A DNA stretch of 6,967 bases from Actinomycetota bacterium (GTDB taxonomy: Bacteria; Actinomycetota; Actinomycetes; Mycobacteriales; Mycobacteriaceae). Shown here piece by piece: positions 1-6,481 of this stretch. The notes under the pieces were generated by a model. That model did no database searches. It was given only the letters and a program-made list of their open reading frames with translations, and had not been told where the DNA came from. The first letter of the stretch is position 1. The number at the start of each line of letters is the position of its first letter. The stretch lies in assembly GCA_005787665.1 (NCBI GenBank), contig SYAB01000353.1, positions 1-6,967 on the forward strand. Reading direction: 5' to 3'. The position numbers and the translations under genes are program-made.

Positions 1-132
1 GAGAATCGGATCGCGGATCACCGGATCAACTTCAAGGCGCACAACCTCGACCAGGTGCTCGACGGTGAACTCGACCCACTGCTCGACGCGCTGGCGGCCG
101 CCGACAAGGCGTCCCGGCTCCAGCAGGCATGA
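1..132 (+). CDS. prfA: Peptide chain release factor 1 (RF1), C-terminal 43 residues only
   Basis: The reading frame is open from base 1 and ends at TGA 130-132. It encodes the last 43 residues of class I release factor RF1, which reads UAA and UAG stop codons in the ribosomal A site and triggers peptide release. The visible segment has the conserved RF1 tail pattern: [20 protein letters not shown] (residues 3-22 of the fragment), then an acidic, leucine-rich end. The codon-reading and GGQ domains lie upstream of the window. Its substrate relationship with the next gene supports the call, because PrmC methylates the GGQ glutamine of RF1 and RF2. The 5' part is missing only because the window starts here. 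RF2 also has a related tail, but prfA-prmC adjacency favours RF1. Confidence 0.88.
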   Translation, partial: ENRIADHRINFKAHNLDQVLDGELDPLLDALAAADKASRLQQA

Positions 133-138
133 TCGGCC

Positions 139-990
139 GTGAGCAACCGCGTCCGTGAGGCGATCGCCTCGGCTGCCCAGACCCTGGCCGGTGCAGGTAT
201 CGACTGCGCGCGAACCGATGCCGAACTTCTTGCCGCGCACGCCGCGGGCACCAGCCGCGGCCGCCTGGCGCTGCTGGAAGCACCCGAACCCGATTTCTTC
301 GAACGCTTCGACGAGGCCGTCGCGCGTCGAGCGACTCGGATTCCGCTGCAGCACATCACCGGCACCACCGCGTTCGGCCCGGTCGACCTGCAGGTCGGAC
401 CGGGAGTGTTCATCCCCCGCCCGGAGACCGAGGCGCTCCTGGAGTGGGCGTTGATGCGACGGCTTCCACCTGATGCGGTAGTCGTCGACCTGTGTACAGG
501 ATCGGGGGCGTTGGCGGTCGCCCTGGCCACCGCATGGCCGCAGGCTCAGGTGATTGCGGTGGATGATGACCCGGTTGCACTGGACTATGCGCGCCGGAAC
601 TCCGCGCGCACCGGGGTGCGCGTGGTCGACGGTGATGTCACCGATCCCGACCTGCTGCCCGATCTTGTGGGCACCGTCGACCTGGTGGTGTCCAACCCGC
701 CGTATATCCCCCTGGGCGCCGTACTGGAACCGGAAGTGGCACTGCATGACCCGGCGCACGCGCTGTTCGGCGGGGCCGACGGCATGGCGGTGATCGGCCC
801 CATCGCTCGCCGGGCCGCGGACTGGCTGCGCCCCGGCGGCATGCTCGCCCTCGAGCACGACGACACCACGTCGGAGTCAACCGTCGACGCCGTGCGCGCC
901 ACCGGCGCTTTCGTCGATGTGACCGCCCGGCGCGACCTCGCCGGCCGGCCGCGGTTCGTGACGGCATGCCGCAACGGAGGCCGGCGGTGA
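139..990 (+). CDS. prmC: Peptide chain release factor N5-glutamine methyltransferase
   Basis: This encodes a 283-residue cytosolic SAM-dependent methyltransferase (HemK/PrmC) that methylates the glutamine of the GGQ motif in release factors, improving termination. Residues 1 to about 80 form the helical substrate-binding domain. The Rossmann catalytic domain follows, with a SAM-binding motif I at D117-L-C-T-G-S-G123 and the catalytic N186-P-P-Y189 that marks amide-N methyltransferases of this family. Length fits the family. The start is GTG 139. It is in the same frame as the prfA stop, with only two sense codons between, so no earlier start is possible. The Shine-Dalgarno is weak (AGCAGG at 122-127), which suggests translation is coupled to prfA. 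The end overlaps the next gene by 4 nt. The older name hemK reflects a mistaken haem role. Confidence 0.95.
   Translation: MSNRVREAIASAAQTLAGAGIDCARTDAELLAAHAAGTSRGRLALLEAPEPDFFERFDEAVARRATRIPLQHITGTTAFGPVDLQVGPGVFIPRPETEALLEWALMRRLPPDAVVVDLCTGSGALAVALATAWPQAQVIAVDDDPVALDYARRNSARTGVRVVDGDVTDPDLLPDLVGTVDLVVSNPPYIPLGAVLEPEVALHDPAHALFGGADGMAVIGPIARRAADWLRPGGMLALEHDDTTSESTVDAVRATGAFVDVTARRDLAGRPRFVTACRNGGRR
976..980 (+). promoter_or_regulatory. Shine-Dalgarno site that decides the tsaC start
   Basis: GGAGG lies inside the 3' end of prmC, 6 nt before GTG 987. It selects that GTG over the upstream in-frame ATG at 966, which would sit 5' of this ribosome-binding site. Confidence 0.8.
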
Positions 991-1640
991 CCCGACTGCT
1001 GGACTGCCGCGATCCGGAGAGCCGGGCCGAGTGTGTCTCGGCGGCCGCGGATGCGGTGAAGAGCGGCCGACTGGTCGTACTGCCGACCGACACCGTCTAC
1101 GGCATCGGCGCCGACGCTTTCGACAGCACCGCGGTGGCGAGTCTGCTGTCGGCCAAGGGCCGGGGCCGGGACATGCCGGTCGGGGTGCTGGTGGGCTCGT
1201 GGCACACCATCGACGGATTGGTCCTCTATGTCCCTGATAACGCCCGCAAGCTGGTCCGCGCCTTCTGGCCCGGGGCGCTGAGCCTGGTGGTGGAGCAGGC
1301 GCCGTCACTGCAGTGGGACCTCGGGGACGCCCGCGGCACAGTCATGCTGCGGATGCCCCTGCAGCCCGTCGCCCTCGAACTGCTGCGCCAGACCGGCCCG
1401 CTGGCCGTCTCCAGCGCCAACATCTCCGGTCAGCCCGCTGCCACCACCGCCGCCGAGGCGCAGCGTCAGCTGGGCGACCTGGTCGACGTCTACCTCGACG
1501 GCGGACCCTCGCACCAGCAGGCGGCCTCCACCGTCGTCGACCTCACCGGGCCGGCTCCCCGCATCCTGCGCGAGGGCCCGGTCACCGCCGAGGCCATCGC
1601 CGCCGTCCTCGACATCGAGCCCGCCGCGCTCTCGGACTGA
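987..1640 (+). CDS. tsaC: L-threonylcarbamoyladenylate synthase (Sua5/YrdC/YwlC family)
   Basis: This encodes a 217-residue cytosolic enzyme that makes threonylcarbamoyl-AMP from threonine, bicarbonate and ATP, the first step of t6A37 modification of ANN-decoding tRNAs. The YrdC fold is recognisable from LPTDTVYGIGADAF (residues 32-45), the K57-x-R59 motif, and S143-A-N145 followed by ISG. K-x-R and S-x-N are the family's nucleotide and threonine-site signatures. The protein stops after the YrdC domain and lacks the extra C-terminal domain of long Sua5 proteins, so it is TsaC-type in architecture. GTG 987 is preferred because GGAGG sits 6 nt upstream, the start overlaps the prmC stop as GTGA, and the resulting N-terminus (MTRLLDCRDPE) resembles mycobacterial homologues. 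An ATG at 966 would add seven residues and lies before the ribosome-binding site. Translation is probably coupled to prmC. Confidence 0.93.
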   Translation: MTRLLDCRDPESRAECVSAAADAVKSGRLVVLPTDTVYGIGADAFDSTAVASLLSAKGRGRDMPVGVLVGSWHTIDGLVLYVPDNARKLVRAFWPGALSLVVEQAPSLQWDLGDARGTVMLRMPLQPVALELLRQTGPLAVSSANISGQPAATTAAEAQRQLGDLVDVYLDGGPSHQQAASTVVDLTGPAPRILREGPVTAEAIAAVLDIEPAALSD

Positions 1641-1662
1641 GCGCACGCCCGGTGAAGTACCG

Positions 1663-2874
1663 TTGAATCCAATGGTCACCCTGTTGGCGCTCTCCGATCG
1701 CGGCGCCGGTGTGCCGTTGCGCGAGTTGGCGCTCGTCGGCCTCACCGCCGCGATCGTCACCTATTTCGCCACCGGCGGGGTTCGCGTCCTGGCCACCCGG
1801 CTGGGCGCGGTCGCCTACCCCCGCAAACGCGACGTCCACCTGGCTCCCATCCCGCGGATGGGCGGTCTGGCCATGTATCTCGGCGTGGTCAGTGCGGTCT
1901 TTCTGGCCTCCCAACTCCCGGCATTGACCCGCGGGTTCATCTATTCCTCGGGGATGCCCGCGGTGGTGATCGCCGGGGGACTGGTGATGGGCATCGGCCT
2001 GATCGACGACCGGTGGGGCCTGGATGCGCTGACCAAGTTCGCCGGCCAGATCACCGCCGCCAGCGTGCTGGTCACCATGGGCGTGGCCTGGAGCGTGCTC
2101 TACATCCCTTTCGGCGGGGTCGGCACCATCGTCCTGGACCAGGCCTCGTCGATCCTGCTCACCCTGGCGCTGACCGTCGCCGTGGTCAACGCGATGAATT
2201 TCGTCGACGGACTCGACGGGCTGGCCGCCGGACTGGGTCTGATCACCGCCATGGCGATCTGCATCTTCTCCGTCGGCCTGCTCCGCGATCACGGCGGCGA
2301 CGTGCTGTTCTACCCGCCGGCGGTGATTTCGGTGGTATTGGCGGGGGCCTGTCTGGGATTCCTGCCGCACAACTTCCACCCGGCACGGATCTTCATGGGC
2401 GACTCCGGGTCGATGCTGATCGGCCTGATGCTCGCCGCGGCGTCGACGACCGCGGCCGGGCCGATCTCGCAGAGTGCCTACGGCGCCCGCGACGTGTTCG
2501 CCCTCCTCTCGCCATTTCTGCTGGTGGTCGCCGTGGTCTTTGTGCCCGCCCTGGACATGCTGCTGGCGATCGTGCGGCGCACCCGGGCGGGCCGCAGCCC
2601 GTTCAGCCCGGACAAGATGCATCTGCACCACCGTCTGCTGCAGATCGGGCATTCGCATCGCCGGGCAGTCCTGCTGATCTATCTGTGGGTCGGACTGGTT
2701 GCACTGGGGGCGGCGAGCACCATTTTCTTCGATCCCCGCTACACCGGGGCGGTGATGCTCGCCGCCCTCGTCGTGGCGATCGCGGTCACCGTGATCCCGC
2801 TGGTCCGTGGCGAGAACAGGCCTGACGACGACGATCTGACGGCGCTCTACGACAGCCTGTACGACGGCAAGTAG
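1663..2874 (+). CDS. wecA: Decaprenyl-phosphate GlcNAc-1-phosphate transferase WecA (Rfe)
   Basis: This encodes a polytopic membrane enzyme of the MraY/WecA/TagO family. It transfers GlcNAc-1-phosphate from UDP-GlcNAc to the polyprenyl-phosphate carrier, in mycobacteria the first step of the arabinogalactan linker unit. Visible motifs are D115-D116 (followed by [10 protein letters not shown]), the N176[10 protein letters not shown]186 block, F244-MGDSGS250 with D247, and the cytosolic histidine motif H320-L-H-H323 before [11 protein letters not shown]. Hydrophobic stretches occur throughout, consistent with about 10-11 helices. From TTG 1663 the protein has 403 residues; from ATG 1672 it has 400. 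GGTGAAG at 1651-1657 is 5 nt from the TTG and 14 nt from the ATG, so spacing mildly favours TTG, but this is unresolved. It lies 22 nt after tsaC. Tandem TAG TAG stops end it at 2872-2877. Confidence 0.94.
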   Translation: MNPMVTLLALSDRGAGVPLRELALVGLTAAIVTYFATGGVRVLATRLGAVAYPRKRDVHLAPIPRMGGLAMYLGVVSAVFLASQLPALTRGFIYSSGMPAVVIAGGLVMGIGLIDDRWGLDALTKFAGQITAASVLVTMGVAWSVLYIPFGGVGTIVLDQASSILLTLALTVAVVNAMNFVDGLDGLAAGLGLITAMAICIFSVGLLRDHGGDVLFYPPAVISVVLAGACLGFLPHNFHPARIFMGDSGSMLIGLMLAAASTTAAGPISQSAYGARDVFALLSPFLLVVAVVFVPALDMLLAIVRRTRAGRSPFSPDKMHLHHRLLQIGHSHRRAVLLIYLWVGLVALGAASTIFFDPRYTGAVMLAALVVAIAVTVIPLVRGENRPDDDDLTALYDSLYDGK

Positions 2875-2904
2875 TAGCCCGGTTTCGGCCGTTCCGCCTT
2901 GTGG

Positions 2905-2910
2905 TACCGT
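2905..2910 (+). promoter_or_regulatory. Candidate -10 hexamer of an atp operon promoter
   Basis: TACCGT fits the TANNNT pattern typical of mycobacterial SigA -10 elements and lies in the non-coding gap between wecA and atpI, about 60 nt before the atpI start. The expected -35 position (around 2882-2888, GTTTCGG) matches TTGACA poorly, so support comes only from the hexamer and its position. Transcription would start near 2917. The alternative is that the atp genes are read through from wecA, since no terminator is visible in the gap. Confidence 0.3.
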
Positions 2911-2918
2911 GCCGGTGC

Positions 2919-2930
2919 GCGCCCGATCGG
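2919..2930. repeat. Perfect 12-bp palindrome in the wecA-atpI gap
   Basis: GCCCGATCGGGC is fully self-complementary and stands between the candidate -10 and the atpI ribosome-binding site. As RNA it could form only a 4-bp stem with a GATC loop. As DNA it has the symmetry of a dimeric regulator site. No T-run follows directly (the next bases are CCAACTTT), so an intrinsic terminator is unlikely. Short GC palindromes are common in this composition, so its function is uncertain. Confidence 0.4.
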
Positions 2931-2968
2931 GCCCAACTTTCTCGAGCGACACGATTGAGGGTGGACGT

Positions 2969-3463
2969 GTGACGACGCCAGCGCCGGATGCGCCGTTGGT
3001 GTTTCCGTCGGTCGCCTTCCGGCCCGTCCGCCTGCTGGCGCTGTGCGCCGTTCTGACCGCGGTCGCGGTCGGTCTCGCGGCCTGGGCCGGCTACCCCATG
3101 TTCGGGGTGTTCTTCGGCGTCGGTCTGGGTCTGGGTCTGCTCAACGCGCTGCTGGTGCAGCGTTCGGTCGCCTCGATCACCGCCGGTGACCACCCGCTGA
3201 AGAAGAAGATGGCGCTGAATTCGGCCACCCGGTTGCTGGTCATCACCGCGGTCGGGCTGACCATCGCCTACATCTTCCGGCCGCTGGGGCTCGGCGTGGT
3301 GTTCGGCCTGGCGGTGTTCCAGATCGTGCTGGTGCTCTCCACCGCGCTGCCGGTCTGGAAGAAAATCCGCACCGGCGAGGCCGATGACGCGCTCAATGAG
3401 GGCGCTGCGACGAGTTCTTCTTCCAATCCCGCCTCAACAGCCGACAACATGTTCAAGGATTGA
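2969..3463 (+). CDS. atpI: AtpI-like small membrane protein (Rv1303-type, ATP synthase I family)
   Basis: This encodes a 164-residue membrane protein at the head of the ATP synthase operon. AtpI proteins are linked to c-ring assembly or ion supply in other bacteria and are usually not essential; that role is inferred here. Four hydrophobic segments are visible, at about residues 21-41, 44-63, 89-103 and 106-129. Between the second and third is a basic loop with [14 protein letters not shown] (75-88), including N84 and R88 as expected for the family. The tail after residue 133 is Ser/Ala/acid-rich and probably disordered. GTG 2969 is chosen because GAGGGTGG (2957-2964) precedes it and it gives [13 protein letters not shown], as in mycobacterial homologues. 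Longer versions would start at 2909, inside the promoter region. The gene ends 5 nt before atpB. Some annotations leave it as a hypothetical protein. Confidence 0.82.
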   Translation: MTTPAPDAPLVFPSVAFRPVRLLALCAVLTAVAVGLAAWAGYPMFGVFFGVGLGLGLLNALLVQRSVASITAGDHPLKKKMALNSATRLLVITAVGLTIAYIFRPLGLGVVFGLAVFQIVLVLSTALPVWKKIRTGEADDALNEGAATSSSSNPASTADNMFKD

Positions 3464-3468
3464 GCACC

Positions 3469-4224
3469 ATGACCGAACGAATCCTCGCGGAGGGCGCGAT
3501 CGAGGTCGGCCACCACACCACGGCCACCTGGCTGGGTATGACGGTGAACACCGACACAGTGCTGGCCACCGCCATCGCGGCGGCCATCACCCTGGCCCTG
3601 GCGTTCTTCCTGCGTGCCAAGGTCACCTCGACCGGTGTGCCCAGCGGCGTTCAGCTGTTCTGGGAGGCCATCACCACCCAGATGCGCGGCCAGATCGAGG
3701 GCGCGATCGGTATGAAGATCGCCCCGTTCGTGCTGCCGCTGGCGGTCACGCTGTTCGTGTTCATCCTGATCGCCAACTGGATATCGGTGCTGCCGGTGCA
3801 GTACAGCACCGCCGACGGGGCGACCCACGAATTGCTGAAGCCGCCCGCGTCGGACATCAACTTCGTGCTGGCGCTGGCCCTCTTCGTCTTCCTCTGCTAC
3901 CACGCGGCCGGCATCTGGCGTCGCGGCGTGATCGGGCACCCGGTCAAGTTGCTCAAGGGCCACGTGGCATTCCTGGCGCCGATCAACCTCGTCGAGGAGA
4001 TCGCCAAGCCCATCTCGCTGTCCCTGCGACTTTTCGGCAACATCTTCGCCGGCGGCATCATGGTGGCGCTGATCGCGCTGTTCCCGCCCTACATCATGTG
4101 GGCGCCCAACGCGATCTGGAAGACCTTCGACCTTTTCGTGGGCCTGATCCAGGCGTTCATCTTCTCGCTGCTGACCATTCTGTACTTCAGCCAGTCCATG
4201 GAACTGGATGAGGAGCACCACTAG
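3469..4224 (+). CDS. atpB: F1Fo ATP synthase subunit a
   Basis: This encodes the 251-residue integral membrane stator subunit that provides the two proton half-channels facing the c-ring. The essential arginine is R187, within N173[18 protein letters not shown], the most conserved part of the family. Hydrophobic helices lie at about residues 27-48, 84-105, 128-148, 180-207 and 220-243. The segment ending in [13 protein letters not shown] gives an acidic, His-rich C-terminus typical of mycobacteria. The start is ATG 3469, which has AAGGA at 3455-3459 with 9 nt spacing. An in-frame TTG at 3460 directly abuts that sequence and cannot use it. The gene starts 5 nt after the atpI stop and is probably translationally coupled to it. 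Assignment is clear from sequence and from the following atpE. Confidence 0.97.
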   Translation: MTERILAEGAIEVGHHTTATWLGMTVNTDTVLATAIAAAITLALAFFLRAKVTSTGVPSGVQLFWEAITTQMRGQIEGAIGMKIAPFVLPLAVTLFVFILIANWISVLPVQYSTADGATHELLKPPASDINFVLALALFVFLCYHAAGIWRRGVIGHPVKLLKGHVAFLAPINLVEEIAKPISLSLRLFGNIFAGGIMVALIALFPPYIMWAPNAIWKTFDLFVGLIQAFIFSLLTILYFSQSMELDEEHH

Positions 4225-4256
4225 CGCTCTGTTTCGACCCCGAACCACCCACACCC

Positions 4257-4275
4257 CTGGTAGCAGACCTACCAG
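4257..4275 (+). promoter_or_regulatory. Stem-loop in the atpB-atpE intergenic region
   Basis: CTGGTAG (4257-4263) and CTACCAG (4269-4275) are perfect inverted repeats separated by the 5-nt loop CAGAC. The hairpin ends 5 nt before the AAGGAGG ribosome-binding site of atpE. No U-tract follows, so it does not look like a terminator within this operon. A role in mRNA processing, stability or translation of the multi-copy c subunit is an inference. Confidence 0.55.
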
Positions 4276-4280
4276 CAATC

Positions 4281-4287
4281 AAGGAGG
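4281..4287 (+). promoter_or_regulatory. Near-consensus Shine-Dalgarno of atpE
   Basis: AAGGAGG lies 7 nt before ATG 4295, the best ribosome-binding site in the window. A second AAGGA directly abuts the ATG. Strong initiation fits the need for many c subunits per complex (nine in known mycobacterial rings). Confidence 0.85.
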
Positions 4288-4291
4288 ATAA

Positions 4292-4546
<255 letters not shown>

Positions 4547-4552
4547 GTCACG

Positions 4553-5074
4553 ATGGGCTCTGCAGCAGGGGAAGTCGGCGTCACCGTGCTGGCGGCTGAG
4601 GAAGGCGGCGGCACTAGCAACTTCCTCATTCCCAACGGCACCTTCTTCTTCGTGCTGGCGATCTTCCTGATCGTGCTGGGCGTGATCGCCAAGTTCGTCG
4701 TGCCGCCGATCCAGCAGGTACTCGGCGAGCGCGAACGGATGGTCGCCAAGACCACCGAGGACAACCGCAAGGCCGCCGAACAGGAAGCCGCCGCGGAATC
4801 CGACTACCGGCAGGAACTGGCGACCGGCCGCTCCGAGGCGGCGGCCATCCGGGACGAGGCGAGAGCCGAGGGACGGCTGGTCGTGGATGAGAAGCGCGCC
4901 CTGGCCAACGAGGAAGTCGCCGGCACCGTGCAGGTGGCCAACGACGAACTCAAGACCGCCAGCGACGCGATCGCCGGCGACCTGCAGTCGTCGGTCGAGA
5001 CGTTATCGGCGACGCTGGCCAGCCGGGTGCTCGGCGTGGACGTGTCCGGCGCGTCGGTGACGACAGGACGGTAG
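4553..5074 (+). CDS. atpF: F1Fo ATP synthase subunit b
   Basis: This encodes a 173-residue peripheral-stalk subunit with one N-terminal membrane helix (about residues 29-50, ending in V49-V-P-P52) and a long charged, Ala/Glu/Arg-rich helix to about residue 150 that runs up the side of F1. The C-terminal [14 protein letters not shown] pattern is the conserved b-subunit end that contacts delta. Length agrees with mycobacterial AtpF (about 170). It pairs with the b'-like half of the next gene, giving a heteromeric stalk. ATG 4553 follows the atpE stop by 6 nt and has no recognisable Shine-Dalgarno, so initiation may depend on coupling to atpE. An in-frame GTG at 4586, 11 nt after AGGGGAAG, is an alternative start that would remove 11 residues. 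Confidence 0.95.
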   Translation: MGSAAGEVGVTVLAAEEGGGTSNFLIPNGTFFFVLAIFLIVLGVIAKFVVPPIQQVLGERERMVAKTTEDNRKAAEQEAAAESDYRQELATGRSEAAAIRDEARAEGRLVVDEKRALANEEVAGTVQVANDELKTASDAIAGDLQSSVETLSATLASRVLGVDVSGASVTTGR

Positions 5075-5081
5075 GGCCACC

Positions 5082-6416
5082 ATGTCAACCTTTATCGGGA
5101 ACCTCGTCGGCTTCGCGGTGATCGTCTGGATCATCATGAAGTACGTGGTGCCGCCGGTTCGCCGGCTGATGGCCGACCAGAAGGAAGCGGTGCGCACTCA
5201 GTTGGCGGAGAGCGCCGCTGCCACCAAGCGTCTGGCCGCAGCCGACCAGCATCACGCCCAGCGGGTCGAGGAGGGCCGCGCCGATGCGCGGCACGTGGTC
5301 GAGGAGGCCCGAGCCGACTCGGTGCGCATCACGGAGTCTTTGCGGACCCAAGCCGACGTCGAGGCTGAACGCATCAAAATCCAGGGCGGTCAACAGGTTT
5401 CGCTGCTGCGGGCACAGACCATCCGCCAGCTCCGGGGCGATCTCGGCAGTGAGGCCATTCGGCGTGCGAGCCAGTTGGTGCGGGCCCATGTGGCCGACCC
5501 GCAGGCCCAGTCGGCCACCGTCGACCGATTCCTCGACGAGTTGGAGGCGATGGCACCGGCGGCGTTCGCTCCGGAGATCGGCTCCACGGGGATGCGATCG
5601 GCAAGTCGTGACGCGCAGTCGGCTCTGGTCGAGCGGTTCACCGCCCTGTCAGGGTCGCTGACGGCCGATGAACTGACGAAGTTGGCCGACGAGCTGACGT
5701 CGGTGGACAAACTGTTGATCCGCGAGCCGATCCTGGCCCGGCATCTGGCCGAGGCCACCGACGAGTCCGCGGCCAAGCAGCAGATGCTGTCCAGGCTGCT
5801 GGGCGGTCAGGTCAGTGCGGCCACCATGGAGGTGCTCAACACCGCGGTGTCGGTGCGGTGGTCGTGGACCGAGGACCTCGTCGATGCCATCGAACATGTG
5901 GCGCGGCTGGCACTGCTGGCCCGGGCTGAGCGGGAGAATCAGGCCGAGGAGGTGGCCGAACAGCTGTTCCGGTTCGGGCGGGTCCTCGACGGCCAGCCGC
6001 GGCTGACCACCCTGTTGGGCGATTACGCCCGGTCGGGCGAGGAGAGGATCGCGCTGTTGCGCAGCGTGCTGGACCGCGCCAGCGGGATCAACGCGACCGC
6101 CGGTGCGCTACTGGTCCAGACCGTCGAATTGCTTCGCGGCGAACGTGCTGACGATGCCGTTGAGGACGTGGCTGAACTGGCTGTCGCACACCGCGGCGAG
6201 CTCGTCGCCGAGGTCGGCGCCGCCGCCGAATTGAGCGACGGCCAGCGCCGGCGCTTGACCGAGGTGCTGAGCCGGATCTATCACCACCCGGTGTCGGTTC
6301 AGCTCAACGTGGACCCCGAGCTGCTGGGCGGCCTGTCGGTCGCCGTCGGCGACGAGGTGATCGACGGAACGTTGTCCTCGCGGCTCGCCGCAGCCGCGAC
6401 GAAATTGCCCGACTAG
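5082..6416 (+). CDS. atpH: Fused F1Fo ATP synthase subunits b' and delta
   Basis: This encodes a 444-residue fusion typical of mycobacteria and close relatives (M. tuberculosis AtpH is about 446). Residues 1-30 form a membrane helix ending in Y21-V-V-P-P25, matching the VVPP of AtpF. Residues 30 to about 165 are a charged coiled stalk, b'-like. The delta part follows a short linker (about 165-180) and ends with LLGGLSVAVGDEVIDG (414-429), the conserved delta/OSCP C-terminal signature that links the stalk to the top of F1. The delta part is longer than in other bacteria. Residues 214-283 align without gaps to 304-373, suggesting an internally duplicated helical domain. ATG 5082 lies 7 nt after atpF with a weak ribosome-binding site, so coupling is likely. 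No frameshift or stop separates the two halves, so the fusion is real. Confidence 0.96.
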   Translation: MSTFIGNLVGFAVIVWIIMKYVVPPVRRLMADQKEAVRTQLAESAAATKRLAAADQHHAQRVEEGRADARHVVEEARADSVRITESLRTQADVEAERIKIQGGQQVSLLRAQTIRQLRGDLGSEAIRRASQLVRAHVADPQAQSATVDRFLDELEAMAPAAFAPEIGSTGMRSASRDAQSALVERFTALSGSLTADELTKLADELTSVDKLLIREPILARHLAEATDESAAKQQMLSRLLGGQVSAATMEVLNTAVSVRWSWTEDLVDAIEHVARLALLARAERENQAEEVAEQLFRFGRVLDGQPRLTTLLGDYARSGEERIALLRSVLDRASGINATAGALLVQTVELLRGERADDAVEDVAELAVAHRGELVAEVGAAAELSDGQRRRLTEVLSRIYHHPVSVQLNVDPELLGGLSVAVGDEVIDGTLSSRLAAAATKLPD

Positions 6417-6481
6417 AGCCGGCCGCTTAGCCCCGCCGACTAGCCAAGAACCACTCAGGAACAAGAGGAAGACGAAAAGCC
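6417..6481 (+). promoter_or_regulatory. atpH-atpA leader with purine-rich ribosome-binding region
   Basis: This 65-nt gap has a GC-rich first half and a purine-rich second half. CAGGAACAAGAGGAAG at 6456-6471 supplies AGGA-type matches 12 nt or more before ATG 6482. Spacing is longer than ideal, with GAAAAG nearer the start. No strong hairpin or promoter was recognised. It may set F1 alpha expression separately from the tightly packed Fo genes. Confidence 0.4.

Noticed and set aside
129..158. ATGA overlap at the prfA stop as an alternative prmC start
   Set aside because: The ATG at 129 is in a different frame from prmC and reaches a stop after nine codons.
2013..2825. Plus-strand second frame inside wecA (270 codons)
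   Set aside because: It is Arg/Pro/Gly-rich with no domain pattern and lies within a gene whose own frame carries all the conserved motifs.
2881..2900. Possible terminator after wecA
   Set aside because: Only 3-bp stems can be drawn in the CGG/CCG-rich stretch and no T-run follows.
1582..2952. Minus-strand open frame of 456 codons opposite wecA
   Set aside because: It is rich in His, Gln, Asp, Gly and Arg, has no recognisable motif, and mirrors the GC-biased third positions of wecA, whose family motifs are unmistakable.
3384..4211. Plus-strand second frame overlapping atpB (275 codons)
   Set aside because: It is composed of Arg, His, Gly and Ala as expected for an out-of-frame reading of GC-rich DNA. 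atpB is certain here.
3268..4278. Minus-strand open frame of 336 codons opposite atpI and atpB
   Set aside because: It has the same low-complexity charged composition and lies fully antisense to two clear atp genes. It is a shadow of high GC content.
6409..6443. Direct repeat CCGACTAG at 6409-6416 and 6436-6443
   Set aside because: It is only 8 bp, the first copy contains the atpH stop codon, and there is no other sign of a duplication or insertion. Chance is adequate.
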